NCBI GenBank assembly: GCA_964640995.1
Contig: CAZXJJ010000001.1
Coordinates: 1 to 64,000, forward strand
DNA: 64,000 bases
Reading direction: 5' to 3'
Source: JAAYUH01 sp964640995
Lineage (GTDB): Bacteria; Caldisericota; Caldisericia; B22-G15
Each line of letters begins with the position of its first letter. Positions within the stretch are counted from its first letter, which is position 1. Positions 16,399 through 26,298 of this stretch are shown piece by piece. A program made the position numbers and the translations under genes. The notes beneath the pieces were generated by a model. That model saw only the letters and a program-made list of their open reading frames with translations. It searched no databases and was not told the origin of the DNA.

Positions 16399-18802
16399 GG
16401 AAAAAGAACTTTTGATTCCAATTGAAGATGAATTAAAAGATTCATATCTTTCATATGCATTAAGTGTTATCATTTCAAGAGCACTTCCAGATATTAGAGA
16501 TGGTTTAAAACCAGTTCAGAGAAGAATTCTCTATTCAATGAAGGAACTTGGAAATCTTCCAAACTCACCTTTCAAAAAGAGTGCAAGAGTTGTTGGAGAA
16601 ACTCTTGGTAAGTACCATCCACATGGAGATGCTCCTGTTTATGAAGCATTAGTAAGAATGGCTCAAGATTTCACAATGAGATATCCTCTTGTTGAGGGCC
16701 AAGGAAATTTTGGAAGTTTAGATGGAGATCCTCCTGCAGCAATGAGATACACTGAAGTAAGACTTGCACCAATCTCTTTAGAACTTTTAAGTGACCTTGA
16801 AAAAGAAACTGTGCCCTTTAGACCAAACTTTGACAGTACTCTTTTAGAACCAGAGGTACTTCCTGCAAAAATTCCAAACATTTTACTGAATGGAGCAACA
16901 GGAATTGCAGTTGGTATGGCAACAAATATTCCTCCTCATAATCTAAATGAAGTTATTGATGCTCTTCTTCTTCTTTTAAAAGATAGAGAAAAAAACACTG
17001 ATGAAATATTAAAAGTTCTTAAGGGACCAGATTTTCCAACAAGAGGAGTCATTTTAAATATTGATGGAATAAAATCTTATTTTGAAACTGGAAGAGGTTC
17101 TGTAATAATAAAGGGCAAAGGAAAATTTGAGAAAATTGGTAAAACTTTATCATACATAATTTATGAGATACCTTATAATGTAAACAAAGCAAATCTTATC
17201 AAAAGAATTGTAGAACTTGTAAAAAATGGGAAATTAAAAGAGATTGATGATATAAGAGATGAGTCATCAAAAGAAGGAATAAGAATTGTTATTGAGTTAA
17301 AAAAGAATGTAGATACAAATGTTTTTGAGAAAAAACTTTATGAATATACAGAGCTCAAAACATCTTTTCCAGTAAACTTTGTTGCATTGATTAATGGAAG
17401 GCCAAAACTTCTTTCTATTAAAGAGGTTCTTATTTCTTTCCTTGAGTTTAGAGAAGAGATCATAACAAAAAGAACTCTTTATGAATTAAGAGAGGAGAAG
17501 AGGGAATTAAAAATTTTAACAGGTATCAAAAAGGGAATTGATAGATTAGATGAAGTTATTGAAATCATAAAAGGTTCAAAAGATATAGATGATGCAAGAA
17601 AGAAATTAAACTCACTTCTTGATATTGATGATGAACAAAGTAATGCTATTTTAGATATGAGACTTGCAAGACTAATGTCAATTGAAGTTGAAAAATTAAT
17701 TAAAGATATAAAGACAAAAGAGGAAAACATAAAAAGATTAAATGAAATTTTAACAAAAAGAGAAGCACTTCTTAAAGTAATTGAAGAAGAGTTAATTCAT
17801 ATAAAGAAAAGATATGGAGATGATAGAAAAACAGAGATAAAAGAGGAGAAAATAGAAGAGTTATCAATAAAAGATATTATTCAAGATGAGAAAGTTATAG
17901 TTTTTCTCACAAATGATGGTTATATAAAAAGAATAAATTTAGAGAGTTTCATAACTCAAAATAGAGGTGGAAAAGGGGTTAAAGGAATTACTTTAGGAAG
18001 AGAAGATGAAATTGCAGATATCTATTTCACATCTACTCATAAAAATCTTTATTTATTTACAGATTTTGGAAAAGCATATTCTATACCTGTTTATCAAATT
18101 CCTGAAGGTGAAAAGAAAGCAAAGGGTGAAGCACTTCATATCCTTCTTCCACTTCATCCTGATGAAAGAGTCACATCAGTTTATACAGGAGAACTCAACA
18201 AAAAATATTTGCTCCTTTTTACATCAAAAGGCAAAGTTAAAATGGTTGATGGTGGATTTCTTAAAAACCTAAGAAGAAATGGAGTTAAAATAATTAGTTT
18301 AGGGAGCGATGATTCTGTTAAAAGAGTAAGAGTTGTTAATGGAGAAGAAAACATTGTTGTAATAACTAAAAAAGGTAATACGGCAAAATTTTCTTTGAAG
18401 AAATTAAGACCTCAAGGAAGAGGAGCAAGTGGAGTTAGAGGATTAAAACTAAAAGAGAATGATGAAATTGCAAGTTTTGACACAGAAGAAGAAAATAAGT
18501 GGTTTTTCATTGTAACTCAAAAAGGAAAAGGTAAAAGAATTGATTTCAAAGAAATCTCACTAAAAAACAGAGGAATTTCAGGAATGAGAGGAATAAAATT
18601 AAAGAGTGATAGTGTTGTTGCAGTAAGAAATGTAAGTGAAAATGATGATATATTTATTGTAACAAAGTTTGGGAAAGTGATAAGAATTAAAGCAAAAGAA
18701 GTTCCCATACAAAAAAGAACTGCCTCAGGAGTAAAATTAATTAACATAGATACGGTAGATGAGGTAAGAGGTATTGCAGTTTATAGAAATGAAAAAATTT
18801 GA
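16388..18802 (+). CDS. gyrA: DNA gyrase subunit A
   Basis: DNA-breaking and wrapping subunit of gyrase, 804 residues. The start is a TTG at 16388 inside the gyrB end, supported by GGAGGT at 16374-16379, eight bases upstream. The active-site tyrosine is Tyr121 in AAMRYTE. The C-terminal beta-pinwheel contains QNRGGKG, one residue off the canonical GyrA box QRRGGKG, which favours gyrase over topoisomerase IV; repeated GRGASGVRG/NRGISGMRG blades follow. The last 14 bases overlap the archease gene. Confidence 0.97.
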   Translation: MIYKEKELLIPIEDELKDSYLSYALSVIISRALPDIRDGLKPVQRRILYSMKELGNLPNSPFKKSARVVGETLGKYHPHGDAPVYEALVRMAQDFTMRYPLVEGQGNFGSLDGDPPAAMRYTEVRLAPISLELLSDLEKETVPFRPNFDSTLLEPEVLPAKIPNILLNGATGIAVGMATNIPPHNLNEVIDALLLLLKDREKNTDEILKVLKGPDFPTRGVILNIDGIKSYFETGRGSVIIKGKGKFEKIGKTLSYIIYEIPYNVNKANLIKRIVELVKNGKLKEIDDIRDESSKEGIRIVIELKKNVDTNVFEKKLYEYTELKTSFPVNFVALINGRPKLLSIKEVLISFLEFREEIITKRTLYELREEKRELKILTGIKKGIDRLDEVIEIIKGSKDIDDARKKLNSLLDIDDEQSNAILDMRLARLMSIEVEKLIKDIKTKEENIKRLNEILTKREALLKVIEEELIHIKKRYGDDRKTEIKEEKIEELSIKDIIQDEKVIVFLTNDGYIKRINLESFITQNRGGKGVKGITLGREDEIADIYFTSTHKNLYLFTDFGKAYSIPVYQIPEGEKKAKGEALHILLPLHPDERVTSVYTGELNKKYLLLFTSKGKVKMVDGGFLKNLRRNGVKIISLGSDDSVKRVRVVNGEENIVVITKKGNTAKFSLKKLRPQGRGASGVRGLKLKENDEIASFDTEEENKWFFIVTQKGKGKRIDFKEISLKNRGISGMRGIKLKSDSVVAVRNVSENDDIFIVTKFGKVIRIKAKEVPIQKRTASGVKLINIDTVDEVRGIAVYRNEKI

Positions 18803-19205
18803 AATTTTCCCTCATACTGCTGATGTTGGAATTAGAGTTTATGGAAAATCTTTAAGAGAACTTTTCGAAAATGCAGGAGATGGGACTCTTTTTTTAATGA
18901 GAGAAGAAGAAAATCTTCAAAAAATAGAAGAGATTGATTTTGAAATAAAATCAGATTTTATCGAAATGTTATTGAATAAATTTTTAAATGAATTTATCTA
19001 TTTATTTGACTCAAAATTCTTTTTAATAAAAGAATTTAAAATTGATGTATTTAATGAGAACTTAATTAAAGGAAAATTTTTTGGAGAGAGTTTTGATGAA
19101 AAAAGACACAAAATAAAATATGCAATAAAAGCATGCACTCTTGAAGACATGATTATTGAGAAAGTTGATAATTTATATAAAGTTGATATTATTTTTGATA
19201 TATAA
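18789..19205 (+). CDS. Archease
   Basis: Small protein (138 residues from the ATG at 18789; a TTG 15 bases upstream is a weaker alternative) of the archease family. Archease activates the RtcB RNA ligase in archaea and some bacteria by promoting guanylylation and multiple turnover. The N-terminal FEIFPHTADVGIRVYG holds the conserved His9 and Asp12, and the C-terminal ACTLEDMIIEK-VDIIFD segment is typical. No rtcB is in this window. It starts within gyrA, an uncommon partner. Confidence 0.85.
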   Translation: MKKFEIFPHTADVGIRVYGKSLRELFENAGDGTLFLMREEENLQKIEEIDFEIKSDFIEMLLNKFLNEFIYLFDSKFFLIKEFKIDVFNENLIKGKFFGESFDEKRHKIKYAIKACTLEDMIIEKVDNLYKVDIIFDI

Positions 19206-19230
19206 ATAAAATCTCAAGGAGGTTTGTCTT

Positions 19231-20577
19231 ATGGATATACTCACATTAAATTGCGGAAGTTCTTCAGTAAAGTACCAACTCTACAGATGGAATGAGAGGA
19301 AAATTTTAGCAAGAGGGATAGTTGAAAGAGTTGGAATAGGTAGTTCTTTTATAGACCACTATGCAAATGGAAAAGGTAGTTTTAAAGTAGAACATGATTG
19401 CCCTGACCATAAAGTTGCAATTAAATTAATAATCGATACCCTTCTTGATTCTGAGATGGGGGTAATAAAAGACCTCAAAAGCATTACTGGAGTAGGTCAT
19501 AGAATGGTTCATGGTGGAGAAAAATTTGCTATATCAACCATAATAAATGATGAATTTTTAAAAACATTTGAAGCATTATCTGATCTTGCTCCTCTTCACA
19601 ATCCTCCAAATTTACTCGGAGTTAGAGCTGCAATGGAAGTTTTACCAGATGTCCCACACTGTGCAATAATGGATACAGCATGGCATCAAACAATGCCAAG
19701 ACAAGCATATATATATTCACTTCCTTATGAATGGTATGAAAAGTATAGAGTTAGAAGGTATGGATTTCATGGAACCTCATTTTTATATGTTTCTAAAAGA
19801 GCAGCAGTGCTCTTAGGAAAAAGCCCATTTGAAACAAATTTAATTTGTTTACATATTGGAAATGGGGCAAGTGCAAATGCTGTGAAAAATGGAATTTCAG
19901 TTGATACATCAATGGGATTAACTCCACTTGAAGGACTTGTTATGGGAACAAGAGCAGGAGATCATGATGCAGGAATCGATTTATTTATGATGAGAAAAGA
20001 AAATTTAACAGTTGATCAACTTGATAATCTTTTAAATAAAAAAAGTGGAATTTTAGGAATAACTGGAAAATATACAGATAGAAGAGATGTTGAAAAGGCA
20101 GCAGAAGAAGGAGATGAAAGGGCAAAACTTGCAATTGAAATTGAAACATACAGACTCAAAAAGTACATTGGAGCTTATTATGCTGTTTTAGGAAGAGTTG
20201 ATGCTATTGTATTCACAGCAGGTGTTGGTGAGATGAGTCCATTAATTAGAGGGAAAACTCTCGATGGTCTTGAGAATCTCGGAATAATTTATGATAAGAG
20301 AAAAAATGAAATATCAAAAACAAGAAATGCCGAAACAGAGATAACAGGTGAAGGTTCAAAAGTTAGAATTTTTGTAATACCAACTGATGAAGAACTTGTT
20401 TTTGTTGAAGATACAGTTGCATTAATTGAAAGAAGATATGACATTCATACAAACTTCAAATATTCATTTGAAGATCCAAATTATGTTAATCCTGCAAGAG
20501 AAGAGGCGCTTAAAGAGGAGTTAAAGAAAAAGCCAGAACTCTCCGAAATAATTGTAAAACCACCAAAAAGAGGATAA
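19231..20577 (+). CDS. ackA: Acetate kinase
   Basis: Interconverts acetyl phosphate + ADP and acetate + ATP, usually the ATP-yielding step of fermentation. The start is set by CAAGGAGG. Family motifs are present: NCGSSSVKYQL at the N-terminus, GHRMVHGGE, FHGTSF, LHIGNGASANAV, SMGLTPLEGLVMGTR and FTAGVGE. The normal core ends near residue 401; about 47 charged residues (FEDPNYVNPAREEALKEEL and on) are added at the C-terminus, giving 448 instead of the usual 400. No phosphate acetyltransferase gene is adjacent. thyX follows after 3 bases. Confidence 0.95.
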   Translation: MDILTLNCGSSSVKYQLYRWNERKILARGIVERVGIGSSFIDHYANGKGSFKVEHDCPDHKVAIKLIIDTLLDSEMGVIKDLKSITGVGHRMVHGGEKFAISTIINDEFLKTFEALSDLAPLHNPPNLLGVRAAMEVLPDVPHCAIMDTAWHQTMPRQAYIYSLPYEWYEKYRVRRYGFHGTSFLYVSKRAAVLLGKSPFETNLICLHIGNGASANAVKNGISVDTSMGLTPLEGLVMGTRAGDHDAGIDLFMMRKENLTVDQLDNLLNKKSGILGITGKYTDRRDVEKAAEEGDERAKLAIEIETYRLKKYIGAYYAVLGRVDAIVFTAGVGEMSPLIRGKTLDGLENLGIIYDKRKNEISKTRNAETEITGEGSKVRIFVIPTDEELVFVEDTVALIERRYDIHTNFKYSFEDPNYVNPAREEALKEELKKKPELSEIIVKPPKRG

Positions 20578-20580
20578 CTT

Positions 20581-21195
20581 TTGGAAGTTAAATTAATTTA
20601 TATAACTCCAAATCCAGAAAAAGTAATAGAAGAAGCAGGAAGAACTTCTCATGAATCTTTTGATCGCATGACACCCGAGAGTCATAAGAATTTCATAAGA
20701 ATGCTTTTGAAACTTGGGCATGAATCTGTTTTGGAACATGCAGTAGCATCTTTTAGAATCTCGGGTGTCTCAAGAAGTTTTACACATCAACTTGTAAGAC
20801 ACAGAATTGCATCATATACTCAAAAATCTCAAAGATATGTTAATGAATCAAATTTTGATTATGTGATTCCTGATACAATTGCAAAAAATGATGAAGCATT
20901 AAAAATTTATGATGAATTTATGCAAAATTGTAAATTTGTCTATCAGGATTTAATAAAATTGGGAATTCCAAAAGAGGATGCAAGATTTATTCTTCCAAAT
21001 GCAACAAAAACAGAAATAGTGCTCACTGCAAATTTCAGAGAATTAAGACATATGATTAAATTAAGGGGTGGAAAAGAGGCACAGTGGGAGATAAGAAGAG
21101 TTTTTATAGAAATTTTAAAAATTTTAAAAGAACATGCCCCAACTGTATTTGAAGATTTTGAAATAGAGGGCGATTTCATAATAATAAGGAGTTGA
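20581..21195 (+). CDS. thyX: FAD-dependent thymidylate synthase ThyX
   Basis: Makes dTMP from dUMP using methylene-tetrahydrofolate and reduced FAD. The ThyX motif RHRxxSxxxxSxR appears as RHRIASYTQKSQR at residues 73-85; LGHESVLEHA and TNFRELRHMIKLRG-like segments (here TANFRELRHM) complete the active site. At 204 residues it is slightly short but complete. The likely start is TTG at 20581, three bases after ackA, preceded by GAGGATAA. The dcd gene directly downstream would feed it with dUMP precursor. Confidence 0.95.
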   Translation: MEVKLIYITPNPEKVIEEAGRTSHESFDRMTPESHKNFIRMLLKLGHESVLEHAVASFRISGVSRSFTHQLVRHRIASYTQKSQRYVNESNFDYVIPDTIAKNDEALKIYDEFMQNCKFVYQDLIKLGIPKEDARFILPNATKTEIVLTANFRELRHMIKLRGGKEAQWEIRRVFIEILKILKEHAPTVFEDFEIEGDFIIIRS

Positions 21196-21196
21196 G

Positions 21197-21754
21197 ATGT
21201 TAAAGAGTGACAAGTGGATTAAAAAAATGGCAATTGAATATAAAATGATAGAACCTTTTGAAGAGAAACAGATAAAAAAAGGTGTAATATCTTATGGATT
21301 ATCTTCTTATGGATATGATTTAAGGTTATCAGATGAGTTTAAAATTTTTACAAATGTATTTAATTCAATAATTGACCCAAAAAATTTCGACCCTAAAAGT
21401 TTTGTTGATTATAAAGGTGAAACATGTATAATTCCACCAAATTCATTTATACTTGGAAGAAGCATAGAATATTTAAGAATTCCAAGAAAAATTCTTGGAA
21501 TTTGTATTGGAAAATCAACATATGCAAGATGTGGAATAATAGTTAATATAACACCAATTGAAGCAGAATGGGAAGGACAAGTTACAATTGAAATTTCAAA
21601 CACAACCCCACTTCCTGTAAAAGTATATGCATTTGAAGGAATAGCACAAATAATTTTCCTTGAAAGTGATGAAGAGTGTGAATTAAGTTATAAAGATAAA
21701 AAAGGGAAGTATGATAAACAATTAGGAATTGTACTTCCAAAAATAGATATTTAA
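21197..21754 (+). CDS. dcd: dCTP deaminase
   Basis: Trimeric enzyme converting dCTP to dUTP, or directly to dUMP in bifunctional members. The 185-residue sequence has the family's SSYGYDLRLSDEFKIF start, GKSTYARCGI, and the substrate-binding VNITPIEAEWEGQVTIEISN with the catalytic Glu. The C-terminal SYKDKKGKYDKQLG closes the active site. Whether it also hydrolyses dUTP cannot be decided here, but no separate dut gene is visible. It forms a thymidylate-supply pair with thyX and overlaps the convergent deaminase gene by 4 bases. Confidence 0.93.
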   Translation: MLKSDKWIKKMAIEYKMIEPFEEKQIKKGVISYGLSSYGYDLRLSDEFKIFTNVFNSIIDPKNFDPKSFVDYKGETCIIPPNSFILGRSIEYLRIPRKILGICIGKSTYARCGIIVNITPIEAEWEGQVTIEISNTTPLPVKVYAFEGIAQIIFLESDEECELSYKDKKGKYDKQLGIVLPKIDI

Positions 21755-23106
21755 ATTTTACTTATCAATTTTTTTGAAATAGCATTTTGTTTTTCTATAA
21801 ATTCCCTCTCATCAATATGAACAAATTTTCCATCTTCAATTAAAATTTCTCCATCGATCATCAAAAAATCAACTCTTTTTGCATCAAGATAAACTGGAAC
21901 AGAAATTAGGTCATTAAGTCCGCCTGCAAATTCGATTTTATTAAGGTCAAACATTATAATATCTCCTGCCTTCCCTATCTCAATTGAGCCAATAAAATCA
22001 TCCATTCTTAAAACTTCTGCTCCACCCATTGTTGCAAATTTCAAAACTTCTCTTGAGGTTAGTGCATCACTTCCATATTTAACTCTTTGAAGAAGAAGAG
22101 CATTTCTAATTTCAAGAATAAAATTATTTGTATCATTACTTGAACTTCCATCAACAGCAAGTCCTATTCGCAATTTTCCTTTTAATTCACCGACTCTTGC
22201 GATTCCAGAACCTAGTTTCATATTTGATGTAGGGCAATGAGCCATTCCAACATCACCTTTTATGAGTTTCTCAATGTCACTATCACTTAAATGGACCATA
22301 TGTGCAAACCAAACTCTTTTGTTTATCCATCCGAGAGATTCCATAAGTTCAACTGGTCTAATTCCAAATTTTTCTTTACAATAGATTTCTTCATCAAGAG
22401 TTTCTGCAAGATGAGTATGAAGCAAAACATCATATTTTTCAGCAAGTTTTAAACTTTCTAACATGATATTTTTTGTAACAGAGAATGGAGAGCAAGGACC
22501 TATTGCAATTCTAAGCATTGAATATCTATTTTTATCATGATATTTTTTTATCATTTCCTCTGTGTGAATCAAAATCTCTTCGTCTTTTTGAACAACACTA
22601 TCTGGAGGAAGCCCTCCATCTTTTTTTGAAAGAGACATTGAACCTCTTGTTGTATGAAATCTAACTTTTGTTAATTTTGCTGCTTCAATTTGAGCATTAA
22701 AAATTTTTGTATTTCCATATGGAACAAGATAAAGATGATCTGTTGTTGTAGTTACTCCACTTTTCATCATTTCAAGAATTGCAACAATTGTTGATACAAA
22801 AACAGCTTCTTCATCAATATTTTTCCATCTTTCATATAAAAATGTTAGCCAATCAAAAAGTTTAAGATCATTAACTTCTTTTATATTTCTGAAAAGAGTT
22901 TGATAAAAATGGTGATGAGTGTTTACAAAACCTGGAAGAAGAAGTTTTCCTCTTCCATCTATTATCCTATCAAATTTACCTTCTGGTTCTTTATCTCCAA
23001 CATAAGTTATGATTTCATTTTCAATAGAGACATAACCATTTTCTATCTCTTTGTTCTCTTTATCCATTGTTCCTATTAAAGTCACATCTTTAAACAAAAT
23101 ATTCAT
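21751..23106 (-). CDS. Amidohydrolase-family deaminase (8-oxoguanine deaminase / SsnA-like)
   Basis: A 451-residue metal-dependent TIM-barrel hydrolase. Metal and catalytic motifs: NTHHHFYQTLFRNI near residue 62, LHTHLAET, AHMVHLSDSD and VDGSSSNDTNNF. The HHHFYQT-LFDWL pattern and the DHLYL segment resemble 8-oxoguanine deaminase and the SsnA proteins found in xanthine-dehydrogenase-type clusters; guanine deaminase or an s-triazine-type deaminase are alternatives. It is the last gene of the preT-preA-xdh operon and overlaps the large subunit by 4 bases, supporting a purine substrate. Confidence 0.8.
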   Translation of the reverse strand: MNILFKDVTLIGTMDKENKEIENGYVSIENEIITYVGDKEPEGKFDRIIDGRGKLLLPGFVNTHHHFYQTLFRNIKEVNDLKLFDWLTFLYERWKNIDEEAVFVSTIVAILEMMKSGVTTTTDHLYLVPYGNTKIFNAQIEAAKLTKVRFHTTRGSMSLSKKDGGLPPDSVVQKDEEILIHTEEMIKKYHDKNRYSMLRIAIGPCSPFSVTKNIMLESLKLAEKYDVLLHTHLAETLDEEIYCKEKFGIRPVELMESLGWINKRVWFAHMVHLSDSDIEKLIKGDVGMAHCPTSNMKLGSGIARVGELKGKLRIGLAVDGSSSNDTNNFILEIRNALLLQRVKYGSDALTSREVLKFATMGGAEVLRMDDFIGSIEIGKAGDIIMFDLNKIEFAGGLNDLISVPVYLDAKRVDFLMIDGEILIEDGKFVHIDEREFIEKQNAISKKLISKI

Positions 23107-25424
23107 AATTTTTTATCCTCCTTTTCTTTTTTTCTTAATTTAAAGAAGACCCTTTCAGGTGTTGCAGGAATTTGTTTTATTCTAACCTTTGTTGCATCAA
23201 AAATTGCATTTGTAATTGCAGGCGCAATAGGAACCATTGTTGTCTCTCCAATGCCTTTTGAACCATATGGTCCTAATTCTTCAATACTTTCAATTGGTAT
23301 TGTTTCAATATCAGGTGGTGCATCAAGAGATGTCGGGATAAGATATGTTGAATAATTTTTTGTTAAAAATTCTCCATTTTTTATAATTACATCCTCCATT
23401 AATGCATATCCCATTCCCATCACAAGTCCCCCCTCTGATTGTCCCTCAAAACCAATTTTGTTTATAACTCTTCCCCCATCAATAAGATTCACCCCTTTAA
23501 CTAAATTAACTTTTCCTGTAAGAGTATTTACTTCAACAAGCGCAATGCTACCCGAAAAACTAAATATATAATGTGGAAGACCAAAAGCACCTTCAATTTT
23601 TGTTTTTGAAGTTGGAAAGTTAAAATGCCCTTCTGCTTTAGGTAACCTTCTTTTTTCATAAAGAATTTCTCCCAATTTTTCATAATTTATCAATTCTCTT
23701 CCATCTTTATCATAAAAAGTTTCTTCTTCAACATAAATATTATTTTCTGAAATATTAAAAATTTCTGATACTTCTCTTTTTAAAATTTTTAAAATTTTTT
23801 CTGATGCAATTTTTATTGCTCTGCCACTTCTATGTGTTGCACCAGATGCAGTTGTTGTTCCAGAATCTGGTGATATGGAGGTATCACCTGTTATAATAAA
23901 AACCTTATTTTCATCTTTAACTTTTAAAGATTCAAGAGCAATTATTCTAAGTGTTGTTTTTGTTCCTTGTCCTATTTCAACACTTCCTGTGTATATGTTA
24001 AAACCTCCATCTCTTCTCATTTCAATAATTGCTGCTCCATAATCTGGAAGTCCAACCCCTAGACCTGTTCCTTGATACGATATGGCAATACCAACACCTA
24101 ATTTTTTATATTTTTTTGAAATAAGTTTTATTTTTTCTCTTTCTTTGTATATTGGATGTTTTTCAATTTCATCTAAGATATTATTAATTCCTATACTTGT
24201 TTCAATTACGCTCCCAATTCCTGTCAAATCCCCTCTTTTTAAAATATTTTTCCTTCTTAATTCAACAGGATCAATTTGAAGTTTTTTTGCAATTTCATCC
24301 ATTTGAGATTCCATTGCGAAGGTCACTTGATTTACGCCAAATCCTCTAAAGGCACCAGATACTCCATTGTTAGTGTATATACAAAAACCTTCAATATGTG
24401 TATTTGGAACTCTATATGGACCACAGGAGTGCTCTATAGCAAGATTAACAACTGGACCACCAAGTGATGCATAAGAACCTGTATCGGCATAAATATAAAC
24501 TTCATTTGCAATAAGTGTTCCATCTTTTTTAACACCAGTTTTGTATTTTAAAATCATAGGATGTCTTTTCCATGAGAAAACAATTGATTCTTCTCTTGAT
24601 ATTTCCATCTTTACAGGTCTTTTTGTATGATAAGCAAGAAGTGCGAGATGAATTTGTGTTGTTATTTCATCCTTTCCACCAAAACCTCCACCCATTGGCT
24701 CATTAATAACTCTAATTTTTCTTGGATCAAAAGCAAGAACTCTTGCTATTTGAATTTGATCTCTAAATGGATATTGCCCTCCACAGATAACTGTAATTGT
24801 ATCTTCCTCTTCATCATAAAATGCAACTCCATTTTCAGGTTCAAGATAAGCATGTTCTTGCCTTCCAGTCCTATACTCATTTTCAATTATTAAATCTGCT
24901 TCTTTAAATCCTTTTTCTATGTCTCCCTTTTTGATAACTGTATGAAGGTGAATATTTCCACTCTCATGAACCTTTGGAGAACTCTCTTCAATTGCTTTAA
25001 GAGGGTCATCAACTACTGGAAGTGGTTCATATTCAACTTCAATTAACTCAAGCGCTTTTTCTGCTATTTCTTTTGTTTCTACAGCAACAAGAGCAATTGC
25101 ATCTCCAACATACCTTACTTTGTTAAAACATAAAACTGGTTGATCTTGAACAACAATTCCAAACCCATTTAAACCTGGTATATCTTTATAAGTTAAAACT
25201 TTAACTACACCTGGATATTTTTCTGCTTTTGATGTATCAATTTTTTTAATTAAAGCATGAGGATATTTACTTCTTAAAACTTTCCCCCAAATCATATTTT
25301 CAAAATATATATCAGATGGAAATTTAAGTTCACCCTTTACCTTCTCTTCAGATAGAACCTGTTTAATTTTTTTACCAATCCACCTTTCTTTTTCAGATTT
25401 TATTTCCTTGATTTTTATACTCAT
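23103..25424 (-). CDS. xdhA: Xanthine dehydrogenase-family molybdenum-binding subunit
   Basis: Large catalytic subunit (773 residues) of a molybdenum hydroxylase that oxidises purines or other N-heterocycles. It has the aldehyde-oxidase a/b hammerhead near the start (RSKYPHALIKKIDTSKAE), the molybdopterin-binding GGGFGGKDE, FRGFGVNQ with the substrate Arg, TGSVEIGQGT, and GSKGIGETTM carrying the catalytic Glu near the C-terminus. The substrate is not certain: xanthine, hypoxanthine or another ring. It follows the FAD and 2Fe-2S subunits and overlaps the downstream deaminase. Confidence 0.9.
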   Translation of the reverse strand: MSIKIKEIKSEKERWIGKKIKQVLSEEKVKGELKFPSDIYFENMIWGKVLRSKYPHALIKKIDTSKAEKYPGVVKVLTYKDIPGLNGFGIVVQDQPVLCFNKVRYVGDAIALVAVETKEIAEKALELIEVEYEPLPVVDDPLKAIEESSPKVHESGNIHLHTVIKKGDIEKGFKEADLIIENEYRTGRQEHAYLEPENGVAFYDEEEDTITVICGGQYPFRDQIQIARVLAFDPRKIRVINEPMGGGFGGKDEITTQIHLALLAYHTKRPVKMEISREESIVFSWKRHPMILKYKTGVKKDGTLIANEVYIYADTGSYASLGGPVVNLAIEHSCGPYRVPNTHIEGFCIYTNNGVSGAFRGFGVNQVTFAMESQMDEIAKKLQIDPVELRRKNILKRGDLTGIGSVIETSIGINNILDEIEKHPIYKEREKIKLISKKYKKLGVGIAISYQGTGLGVGLPDYGAAIIEMRRDGGFNIYTGSVEIGQGTKTTLRIIALESLKVKDENKVFIITGDTSISPDSGTTTASGATHRSGRAIKIASEKILKILKREVSEIFNISENNIYVEEETFYDKDGRELINYEKLGEILYEKRRLPKAEGHFNFPTSKTKIEGAFGLPHYIFSFSGSIALVEVNTLTGKVNLVKGVNLIDGGRVINKIGFEGQSEGGLVMGMGYALMEDVIIKNGEFLTKNYSTYLIPTSLDAPPDIETIPIESIEELGPYGSKGIGETTMVPIAPAITNAIFDATKVRIKQIPATPERVFFKLRKKEKEDKKL

Positions 25425-25433
25425 TTTTCTCCC

Positions 25434-26291
25434 TCACAAATTTAATAAATAAGTTAAACTTTCATATAGAAGATATTTTGAAACTTCAATTCTATATTCT
25501 CTTGAACCCCTAACATCTGTTATTGGATCAATTTCATTTTCAACAATTGATGAAATTTTTAATAACTCATCTTCATTTAAATTTTTCAAATTTAAAATTG
25601 CTTCCTCAATCTTTTTTGCTCTAACAACAGTTGGAGCAACTGAACCTAAAGAAATTTTAATATCTTTTATCACTCCATTTTCTTTTTCAATTTTAATGCA
25701 ATTGGATGCTATTGCTATTGTTAAAGCATTTCTTTGTCCAAGTTTATTGAAAAATCCTATGTGAGAATTTTTCCACTTTTTTAAAACTATTTTTATTAAA
25801 ATTTCATCTTCCCTCAAACATGTTTTTCCTGGTCCTAAGAAAAATTCAACTATTTTGACAATTCTTTCCCCATTTTTTGATTTCAGAAGTAGTTCTGCAT
25901 CTTCGCACATAAGTGGAGGTATTGAATCACCTGCAGGTGATGCATTACATAAATTTCCTCCTATTGTTCCTTTATTTCTTATTTGAGGTGATCCAACTTT
26001 TTTAGAAGCAAGAACAAGAAGGGATGAGTTTTTATTTAAAATTTCTGATTCAATAATTTCTGAGAAGGTGACAAGTGAACCTATTTCAATATTTTCTCCA
26101 TTCTCATCTATTCCTTTTAACTCATCTATTTCTTTTAAATCAATGATATTGTCTTCTTTTATTAAATTATCTTTTAATCTTACAATTAAATCTGTACCAC
26201 CTGCAAGAAATCTTTTATTATTTTTAAACTCTTTTGCAAGTTCGAGTGCTTCATCCAAATTTTTTGGTTTAAAATATTCAAATTCTTTCAT
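25434..26291 (-). CDS. xdhB: Xanthine dehydrogenase-family FAD-binding subunit
   Basis: Medium subunit (285 residues) that passes electrons from the 2Fe-2S centres through FAD to the acceptor. FAD-binding motifs are FLAGGTDLIVRLKDN near residue 30 and IRNKGTIGGNLCNASPAGDS near residue 105; a C-terminal CO-dehydrogenase-flavoprotein-like domain (LGSVAPTVVRAKKIE) follows. It lies between the iron-sulfur and molybdenum subunits with gaps of 7 and 9 bases. Confidence 0.92.
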   Translation of the reverse strand: MKEFEYFKPKNLDEALELAKEFKNNKRFLAGGTDLIVRLKDNLIKEDNIIDLKEIDELKGIDENGENIEIGSLVTFSEIIESEILNKNSSLLVLASKKVGSPQIRNKGTIGGNLCNASPAGDSIPPLMCEDAELLLKSKNGERIVKIVEFFLGPGKTCLREDEILIKIVLKKWKNSHIGFFNKLGQRNALTIAIASNCIKIEKENGVIKDIKISLGSVAPTVVRAKKIEEAILNLKNLNEDELLKISSIVENEIDPITDVRGSREYRIEVSKYLLYESLTYLLNL

Positions 26292-26298
26292 ATTCCCC

